Shown here: one piece after another, positions 25,418 to 34,951 of the stretch
Layout of the letters: every line of letters starts with the position of its first letter
Numbering within the stretch: the first letter of the stretch is position 1
Source of the DNA: Chitinophagaceae bacterium
GTDB taxonomy: Bacteria > Bacteroidota > Bacteroidia > Chitinophagales > Chitinophagaceae
Direction of reading: 5' to 3'
DNA: 64,000 bases
Assembly: GCA_017307755.1 (NCBI GenBank)
Contig: JAFKGQ010000003.1
Location: 682,001 to 746,000, forward strand
Notes under the pieces: model-generated
The model's database searches: none
What the model saw: only the letters and a program-made list of their open reading frames with translations
What the model was told of the DNA's origin: nothing
Program-made: the position numbers and the translations under genes

Positions 25418-25879
25418 ATGTGCGCTGCAAACGACCATCATAAACCCGGACTGCTCCTGAGCGTCCTCCGTAATAAATGCCCCCGTTGCCGCAGGGGCGA
25501 TATGTTCACCTACAAAAACCCATACGATCTCAAACGCATGATGAAAATGCCGGAGACCTGCCCTGTATGCGGTCAGCCCTTTGAAATAGAGGTCGGTTTT
25601 TATTATGGGACAGGCTTTGTAAGCTATGCGCTGGCCGTGGCGGTTTCCGTGGCGAGCTTTATAGCCTGGAAGGTGATCATTGGGATGTCCCTGCAGGATA
25701 GCCGGCTATTTTGGTGGCTGGGGGTGAACGCCCTCCTGCTGCTGGTATTGCAGCCGGTGCTGATGCGGTTGTCTAGGGCCATCTGGATCTATTTCTTTGT
25801 ATATTATGATCCGGGTTGGAGGGAGGTCCCGGCAGGAGCGCCGGAGAGGACGAATGAGAAGTTGAAAAATGATTGGTAA
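25418..25879 (+). CDS. DUF983 family membrane protein (second copy)
   Basis: Protein of 153 residues closely related to the one at 6751-7221: both have CPRCRRG(H/D)MFT, the CP-CGQPFE(L/I)EVGF pair, two membrane helices and a C-terminal FF-YDP segment. Residues outside these motifs have diverged, so this is an old duplication. A -7 promoter element between the ATGs at 25379 and 25418 favours the second start. Function unknown. It lies between the AT-rich island and the HNH-like gene, away from its paralog. Confidence 0.82.
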   Translation: MCAANDHHKPGLLLSVLRNKCPRCRRGDMFTYKNPYDLKRMMKMPETCPVCGQPFEIEVGFYYGTGFVSYALAVAVSVASFIAWKVIIGMSLQDSRLFWWLGVNALLLLVLQPVLMRLSRAIWIYFFVYYDPGWREVPAGAPERTNEKLKNDW

Positions 25880-25904
25880 GCTCCGGTAAATATCCTTTGA
25901 CCAT

Positions 25905-26609
25905 TCATTTGCCTTTCCTGGCCGGAAATTTCCACTTATACCCGCTCCAAATGCCATTATAAAACCCTTTTGCGGCATTACTGATCCCTTTTGCATCTAT
26001 CCGTGCTATCAGACTTGCCTGCCGGATACTGTCATATTTCCTTACCAATCTCCCTTTAAACGTATATTGGTTTACCGGGATCATCCGGGATGTATTTTTC
26101 TTCCAGCCGGAGCGGTCAATGGTTTTCAGGTATTCAAAATTCTGTCTTCCCAAGCCTATTGACCGGCGTTGTTTGCTGCTTTTTGAAACCAATTCGAGAT
26201 TAGATAACCGGTTGTTATAACCATTACCATCCTTATTGATCACATAAAGACCGTCTTTTTTAAAATCAATTTTCTTTTTAAATGCTGCATAAACAAGCCG
26301 TCTGACGTTGTGATAGTGATTTGTATTTTCAATAGCAAGGGACACCTGCAAACTGATCATATCATCACCGGCATACCGGTTGTAATCCTTTACTGCCTTC
26401 TGCTTCAACATTCTCCCTTTTACAAATTGCTGGTAAAGCCGGGGGTGTGGGATGGTCCGGTCCAGCGATTTGACCCTTCCAAAATTTGATACCCGATAAT
26501 ATCCTTCATAGCCCCTGACGTCTTTCCAAATCTCTCCTTTCAGGGATTTAATTAAAAGATTCTCGTATGGATACATGGTTGGCAAATCAGTATCATCTGA
26601 TAACACCAT
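25905..26609 (-). CDS. NUMOD4/HNH homing-endonuclease-like protein, catalytic positions altered
   Basis: Protein of 234 residues with NUMOD4 (about 26-52: EIWKDVRGYEGYYRVSNFGR), an HNH_3-like core (100-142) and a NUMOD1-like DNA-binding repeat (about 178-228: VNQYTFKGRLVRKYDSIRQA, GYKWKF). In the usual core the pattern is V-H-R-L-V and N-H-K-D-G-N; here they read VRRLV (residues 102-106) and INKDGN (Asn125). The metal/base histidines thus look replaced, while NNRLSNLELVS is kept. It may be a DNA-binding protein that has lost nuclease activity. Starts at 26609 and 26576 are both possible. Confidence 0.75.
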   Translation of the reverse strand: MVLSDDTDLPTMYPYENLLIKSLKGEIWKDVRGYEGYYRVSNFGRVKSLDRTIPHPRLYQQFVKGRMLKQKAVKDYNRYAGDDMISLQVSLAIENTNHYHNVRRLVYAAFKKKIDFKKDGLYVINKDGNGYNNRLSNLELVSKSSKQRRSIGLGRQNFEYLKTIDRSGWKKNTSRMIPVNQYTFKGRLVRKYDSIRQASLIARIDAKGISNAAKGFYNGIWSGYKWKFPARKGK

Positions 26610-26657
26610 AAAAATAGGGCTTTCGCGGGAATTTGCAACAACGGTGAACTTGTCGGT

Positions 26658-27101
26658 TCACAACTTATCAATATCTTTCAGGGTTTTGCTGATGTGATCT
26701 ATTCCAAAGAGCAAAGCGGCTTCGTCAATTTGCATCCATTTAAAGAGTTGACGTATTAATGTATAATGGTGAAGTGAAAAGGCGATATCTTTTCTAGGAT
26801 GCCCTGGTAGAAAGCAAACCGGTTCATGATGAGCAAGCCGATTTCGAAACAAATTAACCTTTTCCAGCTCTGCGAAAATATAGCTGTGATCATATCTGTG
26901 AGTAGGGGTGCTGATTGGTTTGGCCGGAAATATAGCAAGAAGTGACTGACCTCCTGCAAAAAATTGGTGACGGGCAAAAGCATACCGCCAGAAACCAAAA
27001 TCCATTTGTGCCACCAACCTCGAATGAGCGTAGGGGGTCAACTTTCGCAGAGCATCGGAAATAATATATGGAGTTTTGCCACAATGTCGGTGATTAAACA
27101 T
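26658..27101 (-). CDS. Abi-like protein, N-terminally shortened
   Basis: 147 residues matching the C-terminal part of the Abi_2 (AbiD/AbiF-like) family: RLVAQMDFGFWRYAF and the diagnostic FRNRLAHHEPV near residue 95, followed by a helical end. Full proteins are about 200 residues or more; the N-terminal RNA/nucleotide-binding-like half is not in frame here. The frame stays open some way upstream of the ATG but without recognisable Abi sequence. Family members cause phage abortive infection, but activity of this shortened copy is doubtful. It sits beside the HNH-like gene in the accessory island. Confidence 0.55.
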   Translation of the reverse strand: MFNHRHCGKTPYIISDALRKLTPYAHSRLVAQMDFGFWRYAFARHQFFAGGQSLLAIFPAKPISTPTHRYDHSYIFAELEKVNLFRNRLAHHEPVCFLPGHPRKDIAFSLHHYTLIRQLFKWMQIDEAALLFGIDHISKTLKDIDKL

Positions 27102-27175
27102 ACCGCGTATCGCACAAACGCAAAAAAGTTGAAAGAAATAATAAAAAATAATTCTACCTTTAGACTCGTATAGTT

Positions 27176-27219
27176 CCCGGAAGCCCCTGATTCATTTCAA
27201 GCTTCCGGGTTTTCGTTTT
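27176..27219 (+). terminator. Strong plus-strand intrinsic terminator without an obvious gene
   Basis: CCCGGAAGC (27176-27184) and GCTTCCGGG (27201-27209) form a perfect 9-bp stem with a 16-base loop, followed by TTTTCGTTTT. It points along the plus strand, where only a short ORF antisense to the Abi-like gene (ending at 27173) precedes it. Confidence 0.75.
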
Positions 27220-27230
27220 ATAGCCTAACC

Positions 27231-28757
27231 TCATCCTCCCCACCCCTCCCTATCCAGACACCTGTATTGGATCGCCTCGGCCACATGCTCTGGCTGAATA
27301 TTTTCCGCACCTGCCAGATCAGCGATGGTCCGGGCCACTTTGAGAATGCGATCGTAGGCCCGGGCCGATAAATGCAGCCGGGACATGGCATTCCGTAAAA
27401 GCTGATCGCCAGCGGCGTCGATGCGGCAAAACTTCCTGATCATCTTACCCGTTATCTGCGCATTGTTAATGTGGCCTTTATAACGCCTGGTCTGCCATTC
27501 CCGGGCCGCTGTTACACGTTCGCGAATGATGGCTGACGTTTCACCGCTGCTGTCCCCGGATAGATGCGTATAGGAAACCGGCACGACTTCTATATGGAGG
27601 TCGATGCGATCTAGGAGCGGTCCTGATATCTTGTTGAGATATTTCTGTACAGCCCCGGGATGACAACTGCATTCCTTTTCGGGGTGATTATAGTAGCCGC
27701 AGGGGCATGGATTCATAGCGGCCATTAACATAAAATTGGCGGGAAAATCGACGGATGCCCTGGCACGACTGATAGTCACCTTCCCATCCTCCATCGGCTG
27801 CCGCATGACTTCCAGCACAGACCTGTTGAATTCTGGCAATTCATCGAGGAATAGTACGCCATTATGCGCCAGCGATATTTCGCCCGGCTGAGGTATGCTG
27901 CCGCCTCCTACCAGCGCATTGCCGGAGATGGTATGATGAGGACTACGAAAAGGCCGGTGCGTTATCAGGGCGCTGTGTTCGGTCAGCTTGCCCGCTACGC
28001 TGTGGATCTTAGTCGTTTCCAGCGCCTCCTGCATGGTCAGGGGCGGGAGGATGGTGGGCAATCTTTTTGCCAGCATGGTCTTGCCTGCGCCCGGCGCCCC
28101 GATGAGCAGCACATTATGGTTCCCCGCTGCCGCAATCTCCAGCGCCCGCTTGATATATCCCTGACCTTTGACATCACTGAAGTCAAGGTCTTCGGGCTGA
28201 TGGGACGTAGTGAAGGATGGAATGGGAGGAGCCGATGGCTGTCTGCATTCGTTACGAAAGAATTCGATCACCTCCCGGATATGGGTGAAAGAAAACACGG
28301 GAAAGTCTTTTACAACAGCCGCTTCACGGGCATTCTGCGGAGGGATGATCACGCCTTTAAAACCTTCCCGTTTTGCCTGAAGAGTAATGGGAAGAACCCC
28401 ATTGATGGAATGAATACTCCCCCCCAGGCCCAGCTCTCCCATGATGGTAAAATTCTCCAGCTGTTGAGCGCCGGGTATCTGATCAGTGGCAGCCAGCACA
28501 CCCAGGGCAATAGGCAGATCGAAAGCGGCGCCCGACTTACGGATACCCGCCGGAGCGAGGTTCACTATTAATTTTGTGCGGGGCATGTAAAAGCCATTGG
28601 TCTTAATGGCGCTTTCCACCCGCTGGATACTTTCTTTTACTGCATTGTCAGGCAGACCCACGATGAATGTATGCAACCCTTCCGTTACATTCACTTCGAC
28701 GGTGATGGTAATCGCCTCTACTCCATACACGGCACTGCCAAAAGTCTTCACCAGCAT
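27231..28757 (-). CDS. yifB: YifB/ComM family Mg-chelatase-like AAA ATPase
   Basis: ATPase of 508 residues with an N-terminal Lon-protease-like domain (about 1-165; begins [16 protein letters not shown]), the chelatase-type AAA core with Walker [16 protein letters not shown] and Walker [11 protein letters not shown], a Cys cluster [15 protein letters not shown], and a C-terminal helical lid ([15 protein letters not shown] region through ARTIADLAG). Length and order match ComM/YifB. In other bacteria ComM acts as a helicase that extends branch migration during natural transformation. The gene is upstream of the terminator at 27.2 kb and stands alone. Confidence 0.93.
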   Translation of the reverse strand: MLVKTFGSAVYGVEAITITVEVNVTEGLHTFIVGLPDNAVKESIQRVESAIKTNGFYMPRTKLIVNLAPAGIRKSGAAFDLPIALGVLAATDQIPGAQQLENFTIMGELGLGGSIHSINGVLPITLQAKREGFKGVIIPPQNAREAAVVKDFPVFSFTHIREVIEFFRNECRQPSAPPIPSFTTSHQPEDLDFSDVKGQGYIKRALEIAAAGNHNVLLIGAPGAGKTMLAKRLPTILPPLTMQEALETTKIHSVAGKLTEHSALITHRPFRSPHHTISGNALVGGGSIPQPGEISLAHNGVLFLDELPEFNRSVLEVMRQPMEDGKVTISRARASVDFPANFMLMAAMNPCPCGYYNHPEKECSCHPGAVQKYLNKISGPLLDRIDLHIEVVPVSYTHLSGDSSGETSAIIRERVTAAREWQTRRYKGHINNAQITGKMIRKFCRIDAAGDQLLRNAMSRLHLSARAYDRILKVARTIADLAGAENIQPEHVAEAIQYRCLDREGWGG

Positions 28758-28842
28758 GACGATCGGATAAGTTTAGCCGGTGAAGCTAGAGAATATTAAG
28801 ATGGAAAAAATAAAAAATTGTCTGAGGTTCCACGAGAACGTT

Positions 28843-30159
28843 TCACAGCTTTTCCAACATCTCCACCACTTTTTCCCTTTTCAGGATCAGATAGCCAATA
28901 CGGTCATTGCTGATGCCTTCCTTCAATTGATAGCTGAATTCCAGCTGATCATCCTTCACCGCCGTCTCGAAATACCGGAAGGAGATGTTGGGATATTGTT
29001 TTAGCTCGTCCCCGATCTCATACAAGTGGGTAGAAAGAATAAATAAGGATTGGGGGATCTTTATGAGTCCCTTGATCACGGTGGTGGAACATTTCATGGC
29101 ATCCTGCATATTCGTACCCTTGAAGAGCTCGTCTATCAGCACGAGCCATTTCTTTTTGCCGCTGATCTTGATCAGGGTATCCCGGATGCGCTGTACTTCG
29201 TTGAAGAAATAACTTTCCCCCTTGGCGATGTTGTCGACTACATTGATATTGCTCAGAACGCCGTCAAAAAGGCTTAGCCGCATTTCCCGGGCGGGCACGC
29301 CCATTCCCAGATGAGCCAGGAATACGGACACGCCTACGGCCCGGATAAAAGTGCTCTTCCCGGCCATGTTCGCACCTGTAAGAAAAAGGAAATTGGTGGC
29401 TTTATCCAACTGTATATCGTAAGATATGGGCTCCGGTAATAAAAGATGATAAAGGGCGCTGGCTTCCAGATAAGGGTCATCGCCGCTGGTGAAAACGGGG
29501 AAGCTCAACCGGTATTTCCGGACGGCCATGGCCATGGCATACCAGGCGTCCAGACGACTGTAGATCTCGATCAATCCCTGTATGAGGGTCTTGAACCTCT
29601 CCTTGAGGTGATATCCATAGCGGATGACCTGTATGGGGTTGAACTTCGTGTTGGGCTCGGTCTTTGCCAGGGATTGCAATACCTCCTGGTCCATCAGCCG
29701 CCGGGCCCTTTCGAGCTGGGCGGCCAGCATAGGGGGACATGCAGGTGTATGCAAAAGATCGATCAACTTGTGCATACCCCGTACAAAATCCGCAAAATGA
29801 CCGATGGAATAACGCACCAGCGAATAGTCCGGGGCGTGGAAGATCTTGTAGGCCAGCGCTCCGGGTAAATTGTGAGAATGAGGTATCGAGTCGATGGCCG
29901 TCTCATAGAATCTTTCCATCACCATAATGGTGCCGTTACTGATGGTGAGCGGCCATTGTTCTGCCTGGTCGGATATAAGGGAAATGATCCGCTGTGTCTC
30001 CATGATCGGCCCCAGGCTGCCAAAAGGCTTGTTAAAATAGTCCAGCAACTGATCCCTGCCGCCCTGGGTACGGGTAAGGTCCAGCTTATGAAAGATCGAG
30101 AATTCTTCTTCCTGGCTGAAAAGAGAAAGGTCGGTATACGTCGTATTGTCGATGTCCAT
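28843..30159 (-). CDS. MutS-like ATPase lacking the mismatch-binding domain
   Basis: 438-residue protein with the MutS core/lever helices (about 1-240) and the ATPase domain V: Walker A LTGANMAGKSTFIRAVG, then LSNINVVDNIAKGESYF, Walker B VLIDELFKGTN, and LSTHLYEIG. The N-terminal mismatch-recognition domain (Phe-x-Glu) of true MutS and the Smr domain of MutS2 are absent. This is a common Bacteroidota form of uncertain role. The frame could extend to 30246, but the ATG at 30159 avoids overlap with pyrC and gives the family-like N-terminus. Confidence 0.85.
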   Translation of the reverse strand: MDIDNTTYTDLSLFSQEEEFSIFHKLDLTRTQGGRDQLLDYFNKPFGSLGPIMETQRIISLISDQAEQWPLTISNGTIMVMERFYETAIDSIPHSHNLPGALAYKIFHAPDYSLVRYSIGHFADFVRGMHKLIDLLHTPACPPMLAAQLERARRLMDQEVLQSLAKTEPNTKFNPIQVIRYGYHLKERFKTLIQGLIEIYSRLDAWYAMAMAVRKYRLSFPVFTSGDDPYLEASALYHLLLPEPISYDIQLDKATNFLFLTGANMAGKSTFIRAVGVSVFLAHLGMGVPAREMRLSLFDGVLSNINVVDNIAKGESYFFNEVQRIRDTLIKISGKKKWLVLIDELFKGTNMQDAMKCSTTVIKGLIKIPQSLFILSTHLYEIGDELKQYPNISFRYFETAVKDDQLEFSYQLKEGISNDRIGYLILKREKVVEMLEKL

Positions 30160-30166
30160 AAAAGTC

Positions 30167-31507
30167 TTATAGTTCGAAAGCGAGTCTTTGTCCCCATTGA
30201 GATTCATCAAAGCCCTCATTTCCATAAACCAAATGTCCATTGACAAAGGTATGGGTGACCGTGGCGGGGAATCCGAACCCTTCCAGGGGGCTCCATCCGC
30301 ATTTATACAGGATGTTGCTTTTTTCGACCCGGGATGGCTGGTTCATGTCTACGATGACCAGGTCACCCCAATACCCTTCCCGGATATAACCCCGTTCGGC
30401 AATACGAAAACACTTTGCCACGGCATGGCTCATTTTCTCCACCACTTTCTCCAGGCTGATCCTTCCCTCTTTTACATAATGCAACATCAGCAAAAGGGAG
30501 TGTTGTACCAACGGTAATCCGGCATGCGCTTTCTCGTAGATATCGCCCTTTTCCTCCCATGTATGCGGCGCATGATCCGTCGCTATCAGGTCAAGCTTGT
30601 CGTCCAGCAAGGCTTTCCATAGAGCCTCCCTGTTATGAGGCGCCTTGATGGCTGGGTTGCACTTGATCCGATTGCCCAACGTCGCGTAATCATCGCTGGT
30701 GAAATGCAGATGATGTACGCAGACTTCCGCGGTGATCCGCTTTTCCTCCAGGGGTAGTAAGTTACTAAAAAGCTGCATCTCTTTTTCGGTGGAAAGATGG
30801 AATACATGCAGCCGGCTCCCGTATTTTTTTGCAAACTGGATGGCGGTGAGCGAAGATTCGAAACAAGCTTCCACATCCCTTATGCGGGGATGGTCGGCTG
30901 CCACCAGTTCCCTGCCTTCTTTTTTTATGTTCTCCAGATTCTGCCGGATGATCTTTTCATCCTCGCAATGCGTGGCAATAAGTACTTCGCTTTCCCGGAA
31001 AAGCCTGTCCAGGGTAAGGTAATTATCCACCAGGAGGTTGCCCGTAGAGGCGCCCATAAAGATCTTGATCCCGCACACGGATGTCTTCTTTTCATTGGTC
31101 AACAGCGCCTCTTCCGCATTGTCATTGGAGGTGCCCATATAAAAGGAATAGTTGGCCAGGGCGCTCCGCGATGCGATGGCGTATTTATCTTCCAGCAGCT
31201 GCTGCGTAAAGACGGGGGGGAGGGTATTGGGCATTTCCATAAAAGAGGTAACGCCGCCGGCTACGGCTGCTTTTGCCTCTGTATAGATGGTAGCCTTATG
31301 GGTTAGCCCTGGCTCACGGAAATGCACCTGGTCGTCGATGACCCCGGGCAATAAATACTTGTCTTCGCCGTTGATCTCGATTACAGCAAAGCCGGGGGAG
31401 ATCCCCTTTGCTATTTTTTCGATCCGGCCGTTTTTGAGCAACAAATCTGCGGTAATGATCTTACCTTCGTTAACTATGGAAATGTTCTTGATCAGATAAT
31501 TATGCAT
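30167..31507 (-). CDS. pyrC: Dihydroorotase
   Basis: Amidohydrolase of 446 residues that closes carbamoyl-aspartate to dihydroorotate in pyrimidine synthesis. Motifs: GVIDDQVHFREPG at the first metal site, KIFMGASTGN, ATHCEDE, FHLST and ATDHAPH. The first metal motif has Gln where many relatives have His (D-x-H-x-H); from memory this is usual for Bacteroidota enzymes. The frame reaches a TTG at 31540, but ATG 31507 starts the family N-terminus. It is followed 7 bp later by the MutS-like gene and is divergent, with only 27 bp, from the RemB/Wzi-like gene. Confidence 0.92.
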   Translation of the reverse strand: MHNYLIKNISIVNEGKIITADLLLKNGRIEKIAKGISPGFAVIEINGEDKYLLPGVIDDQVHFREPGLTHKATIYTEAKAAVAGGVTSFMEMPNTLPPVFTQQLLEDKYAIASRSALANYSFYMGTSNDNAEEALLTNEKKTSVCGIKIFMGASTGNLLVDNYLTLDRLFRESEVLIATHCEDEKIIRQNLENIKKEGRELVAADHPRIRDVEACFESSLTAIQFAKKYGSRLHVFHLSTEKEMQLFSNLLPLEEKRITAEVCVHHLHFTSDDYATLGNRIKCNPAIKAPHNREALWKALLDDKLDLIATDHAPHTWEEKGDIYEKAHAGLPLVQHSLLLMLHYVKEGRISLEKVVEKMSHAVAKCFRIAERGYIREGYWGDLVIVDMNQPSRVEKSNILYKCGWSPLEGFGFPATVTHTFVNGHLVYGNEGFDESQWGQRLAFEL

Positions 31508-31534
31508 AACAAATAGTTCGATCCCTTTAATTCT

Positions 31535-33238
31535 ATGCAATTTATAAAAACCATTGTAAGACTTCTGATAATTCTGGGTCTACCCGTCCTTACCTCCGCC
31601 CAGTCCACTTTTCTCCCCCAGGGCTCCAAATTTGAACACTTTCTGGACAGAATGGAGATCCTGCAGCAACGGGACGCCGAGCTGAATATCACCACCGACA
31701 AACCAATCAGCCGTCGTATTGCAGTCCGTATCTCGGAACTGGCCGACAGCATGTACCATTTCTATCCGTACGACGATATTTATCATATTTCACCGGTGGA
31801 CAGGCAGAACCTCCAGTCCCTGCTGATGAACAATACGGAATGGGTCGAAAGGAACAAAGACAGCTTTCAGAGTAAAAAGCCCTGGTGGAATACTTTTTAT
31901 AAGGACAAGGCTAATTTCTTCCAGGTGAACGAAAAGGACTTTTTTATGGCCGTGAACCCTGTCATTCAGCAGACCCAGTCTTATGAAACGGGCAATAAGG
32001 AACGTGTCTTTCTCAATTCCAAAGGTCTTACTATCCGGGGGCTTATCGCGGGGAAACTGGGCTTTTCGGCCTATCTTACGGACAACCAGGAGCGGGGACC
32101 GGAATACGTAATGGACAGGATCGCCCAATTCCATGGCGTGCCGGGCGCGGGTTATTACAAGACGTTCAAAAAGACGGGGGTGGACTATTATGACAACCGC
32201 GCTTCCATCTATTTCAACGCCTGGAAATATTTCGACTTCCAGTTCGGATATGACAAGAACTTCATCGGCAATGGCTATCGCAGTCTTTTTCTCAGCGACT
32301 TCGCCGCGCCGTACCTTTTCCTGAAATTCAACCTCCGGATCTGGAAGCTGAATTACCAGAATATCTTTATGGAGCTTATCAACCAGCATACCCTCGGCGA
32401 CTACCAGTATCCAAAAAAATACGCCACCATTCATCACCTCACCGTCAATGCCGCGCCCTGGCTTACCCTGGGGCTTTATGAGAATATTGTCTTTAGCAGA
32501 CCGGATCATTATGAATTTTCCTATCTCAACCCCGTCATTTTTTTACCTTCCGCGCAACAACAGGCGGGTAGTCCTGATAAAAGCACGGTGGGACTGGACT
32601 TCAAGGCCAATGTCGGCCATACCACACAGTTCTACGGTCAACTGCTCTTCAACGAGTTTGTGTTGAAAGAGATCCGTCATTATTCCCGCGGATGGTGGGG
32701 TAATAAACAAGGACTGCAGCTGGGGATGAAATATATCGATGCTTTTTCGGTGAAGAACCTCGATCTGCAGGTGGAAACCAACATCGTAAGACCGTATACC
32801 TATCAACATGACGACTCTGTCGCCAATTATACCCATTACAACCAGCCACTGGCCCATCCATTGGGGGCTAATTTTGCGGAACTTATCGGTATCGTTCATT
32901 ATCAGCCTGCCTATAAGTGGACCCTGGAAGGGAAGATTATCTACTATAAACAAGGGCTGGATTCCGCCGGTGTCAATTTCGGCAGCAATATTTTTGAAAG
33001 CTATCTTACCCGGCCCCGCGATTATGGCTTTAGCATCGGGTCCGGTGTACCCGCGAATTGTATAAATGTCTCCGGTTTTGTTTCGTACGAGTGGAAAGAG
33101 AACCTTTCCTTCGATCTGTCCGTTCAATACAGGAAGTTGTCCGTCAATGATCCGAGCCAAACGTATCATAGTTTTAGCTCCACGCTTTTTACGGCAGGTG
33201 TAAGACTCAATGTGTTCCGGCGGCAGTATGATTATTAG
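31535..33238 (+). CDS. RemB/Wzi-like outer-membrane protein
   Basis: Protein of 567 residues with a signal peptide (ending LTSAQ) and a long beta-rich region. Segments such as FDFQFGYDKNFIGNGYRSLF, LSDFAAPYLFLKFN and RIWKLNYQNIFMELIN match the family of outer-membrane proteins annotated as gliding-motility protein RemB or capsule-assembly Wzi-like in Bacteroidota. A barrel interacting with surface polysaccharide is a reasonable guess. The C-terminus ends in an aromatic strand with no type IX signal. Only 27 bp separate it from divergent pyrC, so its promoter must overlap coding sequence. Confidence 0.65.
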   Translation: MQFIKTIVRLLIILGLPVLTSAQSTFLPQGSKFEHFLDRMEILQQRDAELNITTDKPISRRIAVRISELADSMYHFYPYDDIYHISPVDRQNLQSLLMNNTEWVERNKDSFQSKKPWWNTFYKDKANFFQVNEKDFFMAVNPVIQQTQSYETGNKERVFLNSKGLTIRGLIAGKLGFSAYLTDNQERGPEYVMDRIAQFHGVPGAGYYKTFKKTGVDYYDNRASIYFNAWKYFDFQFGYDKNFIGNGYRSLFLSDFAAPYLFLKFNLRIWKLNYQNIFMELINQHTLGDYQYPKKYATIHHLTVNAAPWLTLGLYENIVFSRPDHYEFSYLNPVIFLPSAQQQAGSPDKSTVGLDFKANVGHTTQFYGQLLFNEFVLKEIRHYSRGWWGNKQGLQLGMKYIDAFSVKNLDLQVETNIVRPYTYQHDDSVANYTHYNQPLAHPLGANFAELIGIVHYQPAYKWTLEGKIIYYKQGLDSAGVNFGSNIFESYLTRPRDYGFSIGSGVPANCINVSGFVSYEWKENLSFDLSVQYRKLSVNDPSQTYHSFSSTLFTAGVRLNVFRRQYDY

Positions 33239-33326
33239 ATGTGCCGTGGAGCCAGTTAACAATTTCATAACGGCCTGAGGTCTGTCTATTCCCGGATCCC
33301 CACCGTAACTTGCGGTCCACCCGCTA

Positions 33327-33950
33327 ATGAGAATATACACTGATACTGAGCTGATAGAACTGATCCGTGCTTCCGACAAACAGGCATTTGATCAACTATA
33401 CCACCGCTATTGGCGTCTGTTGTATATGCTGGCCGTCCAGAAGACCGGTACCCCCCCGGAGGCAGAAGACATCGTACAGGAAATATTTATCGATCTCTGG
33501 AATAAAAGGGCCCGTCTGGAAATTATCCATAACCTGAGGTCCTATCTTGTCTCTACCGCCTATCATAAGATCTTTCATTTTTTTCGTGACAAAGGGGCCC
33601 GTGAAAAGCACCTGGAAAACTTCGCCCAATTCCTCGGACAGATGGAGGGCGTTCCCATGGAAAGCATTGACCTTTCAGCTGCTGTCTTTGAGACGGAATT
33701 TGGCCGGCTGCAGGACATTATCACTACGACTATCGATCGTATGCCCGGGCAAATGAAGAAAGTGGCCTTGATGCGTTACAGGCAATCGATGACGACGTCC
33801 GAGATCGCCGATGAGCTGGGCATCTCTCCCCTGACTGTAAAAAAACACCTGCAGACAGCCATGAAACGTCTCCGCGAGGCTGCCGGACAGCCAGACGCCG
33901 GCTCCACCGTCCTGTTGGTGCTACTGTGGTTTACACATAGTTCATATTAA
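33327..33950 (+). CDS. ECF RNA polymerase sigma factor (cassette A)
   Basis: ECF sigma factor of 207 residues. Region 2 contains FDQLYHRYWRLLYMLAV and AEDIVQEIFIDLWNKR, and region 4 contains MRYRQSMTTSEIADELGIS and LTVKKHLQTAMKRLR. It belongs to the Bacteroidota sigma-70 group that is paired with FecR. The FecR gene follows after 50 bp on the same strand, then a TonB receptor, so it should direct this receptor operon when released. No clear promoter is seen in the 88 bp upstream. Confidence 0.92.
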   Translation: MRIYTDTELIELIRASDKQAFDQLYHRYWRLLYMLAVQKTGTPPEAEDIVQEIFIDLWNKRARLEIIHNLRSYLVSTAYHKIFHFFRDKGAREKHLENFAQFLGQMEGVPMESIDLSAAVFETEFGRLQDIITTTIDRMPGQMKKVALMRYRQSMTTSEIADELGISPLTVKKHLQTAMKRLREAAGQPDAGSTVLLVLLWFTHSSY

Positions 33951-34000
33951 GTTAACATTCGACGATTACTCCTTTCCTGCCGGATGCGGCACTACTGTAT

Positions 34001-34948
34001 ATGCCCCCGGACAAGGAACATATCCGCCGTCTTTTTACTGCCTATCTGGAAGGTAATTGCAGCCCGGAGGAAGAAAAGTTTCTCTGGTTGTGGGTCTGGC
34101 AGCTGGACCTTAGTGAAAAGGAGCTTTTTTCGGATACCCCGCATCTTCAGCAGACGAGGGACCGTATGCATGCCTCGATCCAGGCGCGTATAGGAAAGGG
34201 CAGTAACAGGCGTATGATGCGGATAGCGTTTGGCGCAGCTGTTGTCCTGCTGCTGATGGTATCCGCTGCCGTCATCTTCCAATGGCCTCCATCCGTGGGG
34301 CATAAAACGGGCAGATCGATGCTGGCCGTCAGTGACGGTCTGCATGTAAAGCGGCTCCTGCTGCCCGACAGTACGCAAGTGACCCTGAACCTGCACTCTT
34401 CACTGGAATGGGACGAAGACTTCGGGTCACAGCGGCGGCGGGTGAAGCTGAAAGGAGAGGCTTATTTCGAAGTATATAAGGACCTGCAGCATCCTTTCGT
34501 CGTGTCGACGGATAGTCTGCAAACTATCGTGCTGGGCACTTCTTTCAATATCGAGTCCTATGCAAGACAGAAAGAGATCCGTGTATCCCTGGTAGAAGGA
34601 AAGGTGCGTGTAGGAGAAGATAGCACCGGGGCCTCCATTCTTACTCCCGGACAAATGGTACGCTATGACAGACAAAGCCACCGCCGGCAGGTGCAGAAAA
34701 TAGCCGTGGACGACGTGACGGCCTGGCGCACCGGCGGTCTGGTGTTCAATAATATTCCACTGGCGGAGGCATTAGACAGATTGGCTGAAAGACATAGCCT
34801 CCGTATTCAATACAATTCCCGGCAGCTGGACGGCAAAAGAGTGACGGCCACATTCTATCGCGCCACCTGGCAGGGAGCCTTATCAAATATCCTTTTCCTG
34901 CAGGATTTACATTACAAAGCAAAAGACAGTCTTGTAACGATCTATTAA
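34001..34948 (+). CDS. FecR-family anti-sigma factor (cassette A)
   Basis: 315 residues: an N-terminal cytoplasmic sigma-binding part (LFTAYLEGNCSPEEEKFLWLW), one membrane helix (about 72-92) and a periplasmic FecR domain with LPDSTQVTLNLHSSLEWD, GEAYFEV, HPFVVSTDSL, VLGTSFNIESY and VSLVEGKVRV, ending in an STN-like DUF4974 segment (FNNIPLAEALDRLAERH). It holds the upstream sigma factor until the receptor's STN domain signals. Start at ATG 34001; 3 bp separate its stop from the receptor gene. Confidence 0.92.
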   Translation: MPPDKEHIRRLFTAYLEGNCSPEEEKFLWLWVWQLDLSEKELFSDTPHLQQTRDRMHASIQARIGKGSNRRMMRIAFGAAVVLLLMVSAAVIFQWPPSVGHKTGRSMLAVSDGLHVKRLLLPDSTQVTLNLHSSLEWDEDFGSQRRRVKLKGEAYFEVYKDLQHPFVVSTDSLQTIVLGTSFNIESYARQKEIRVSLVEGKVRVGEDSTGASILTPGQMVRYDRQSHRRQVQKIAVDDVTAWRTGGLVFNNIPLAEALDRLAERHSLRIQYNSRQLDGKRVTATFYRATWQGALSNILFLQDLHYKAKDSLVTIY

Positions 34949-34951
34949 TTT

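Noticed and set aside
30167..31507. Gln in place of the first metal-binding His of dihydroorotase (DDQVHFREPG)
   Set aside because: From memory this is the normal form in Bacteroidota dihydroorotases; all other motifs are intact, so it is not reported as a defect.
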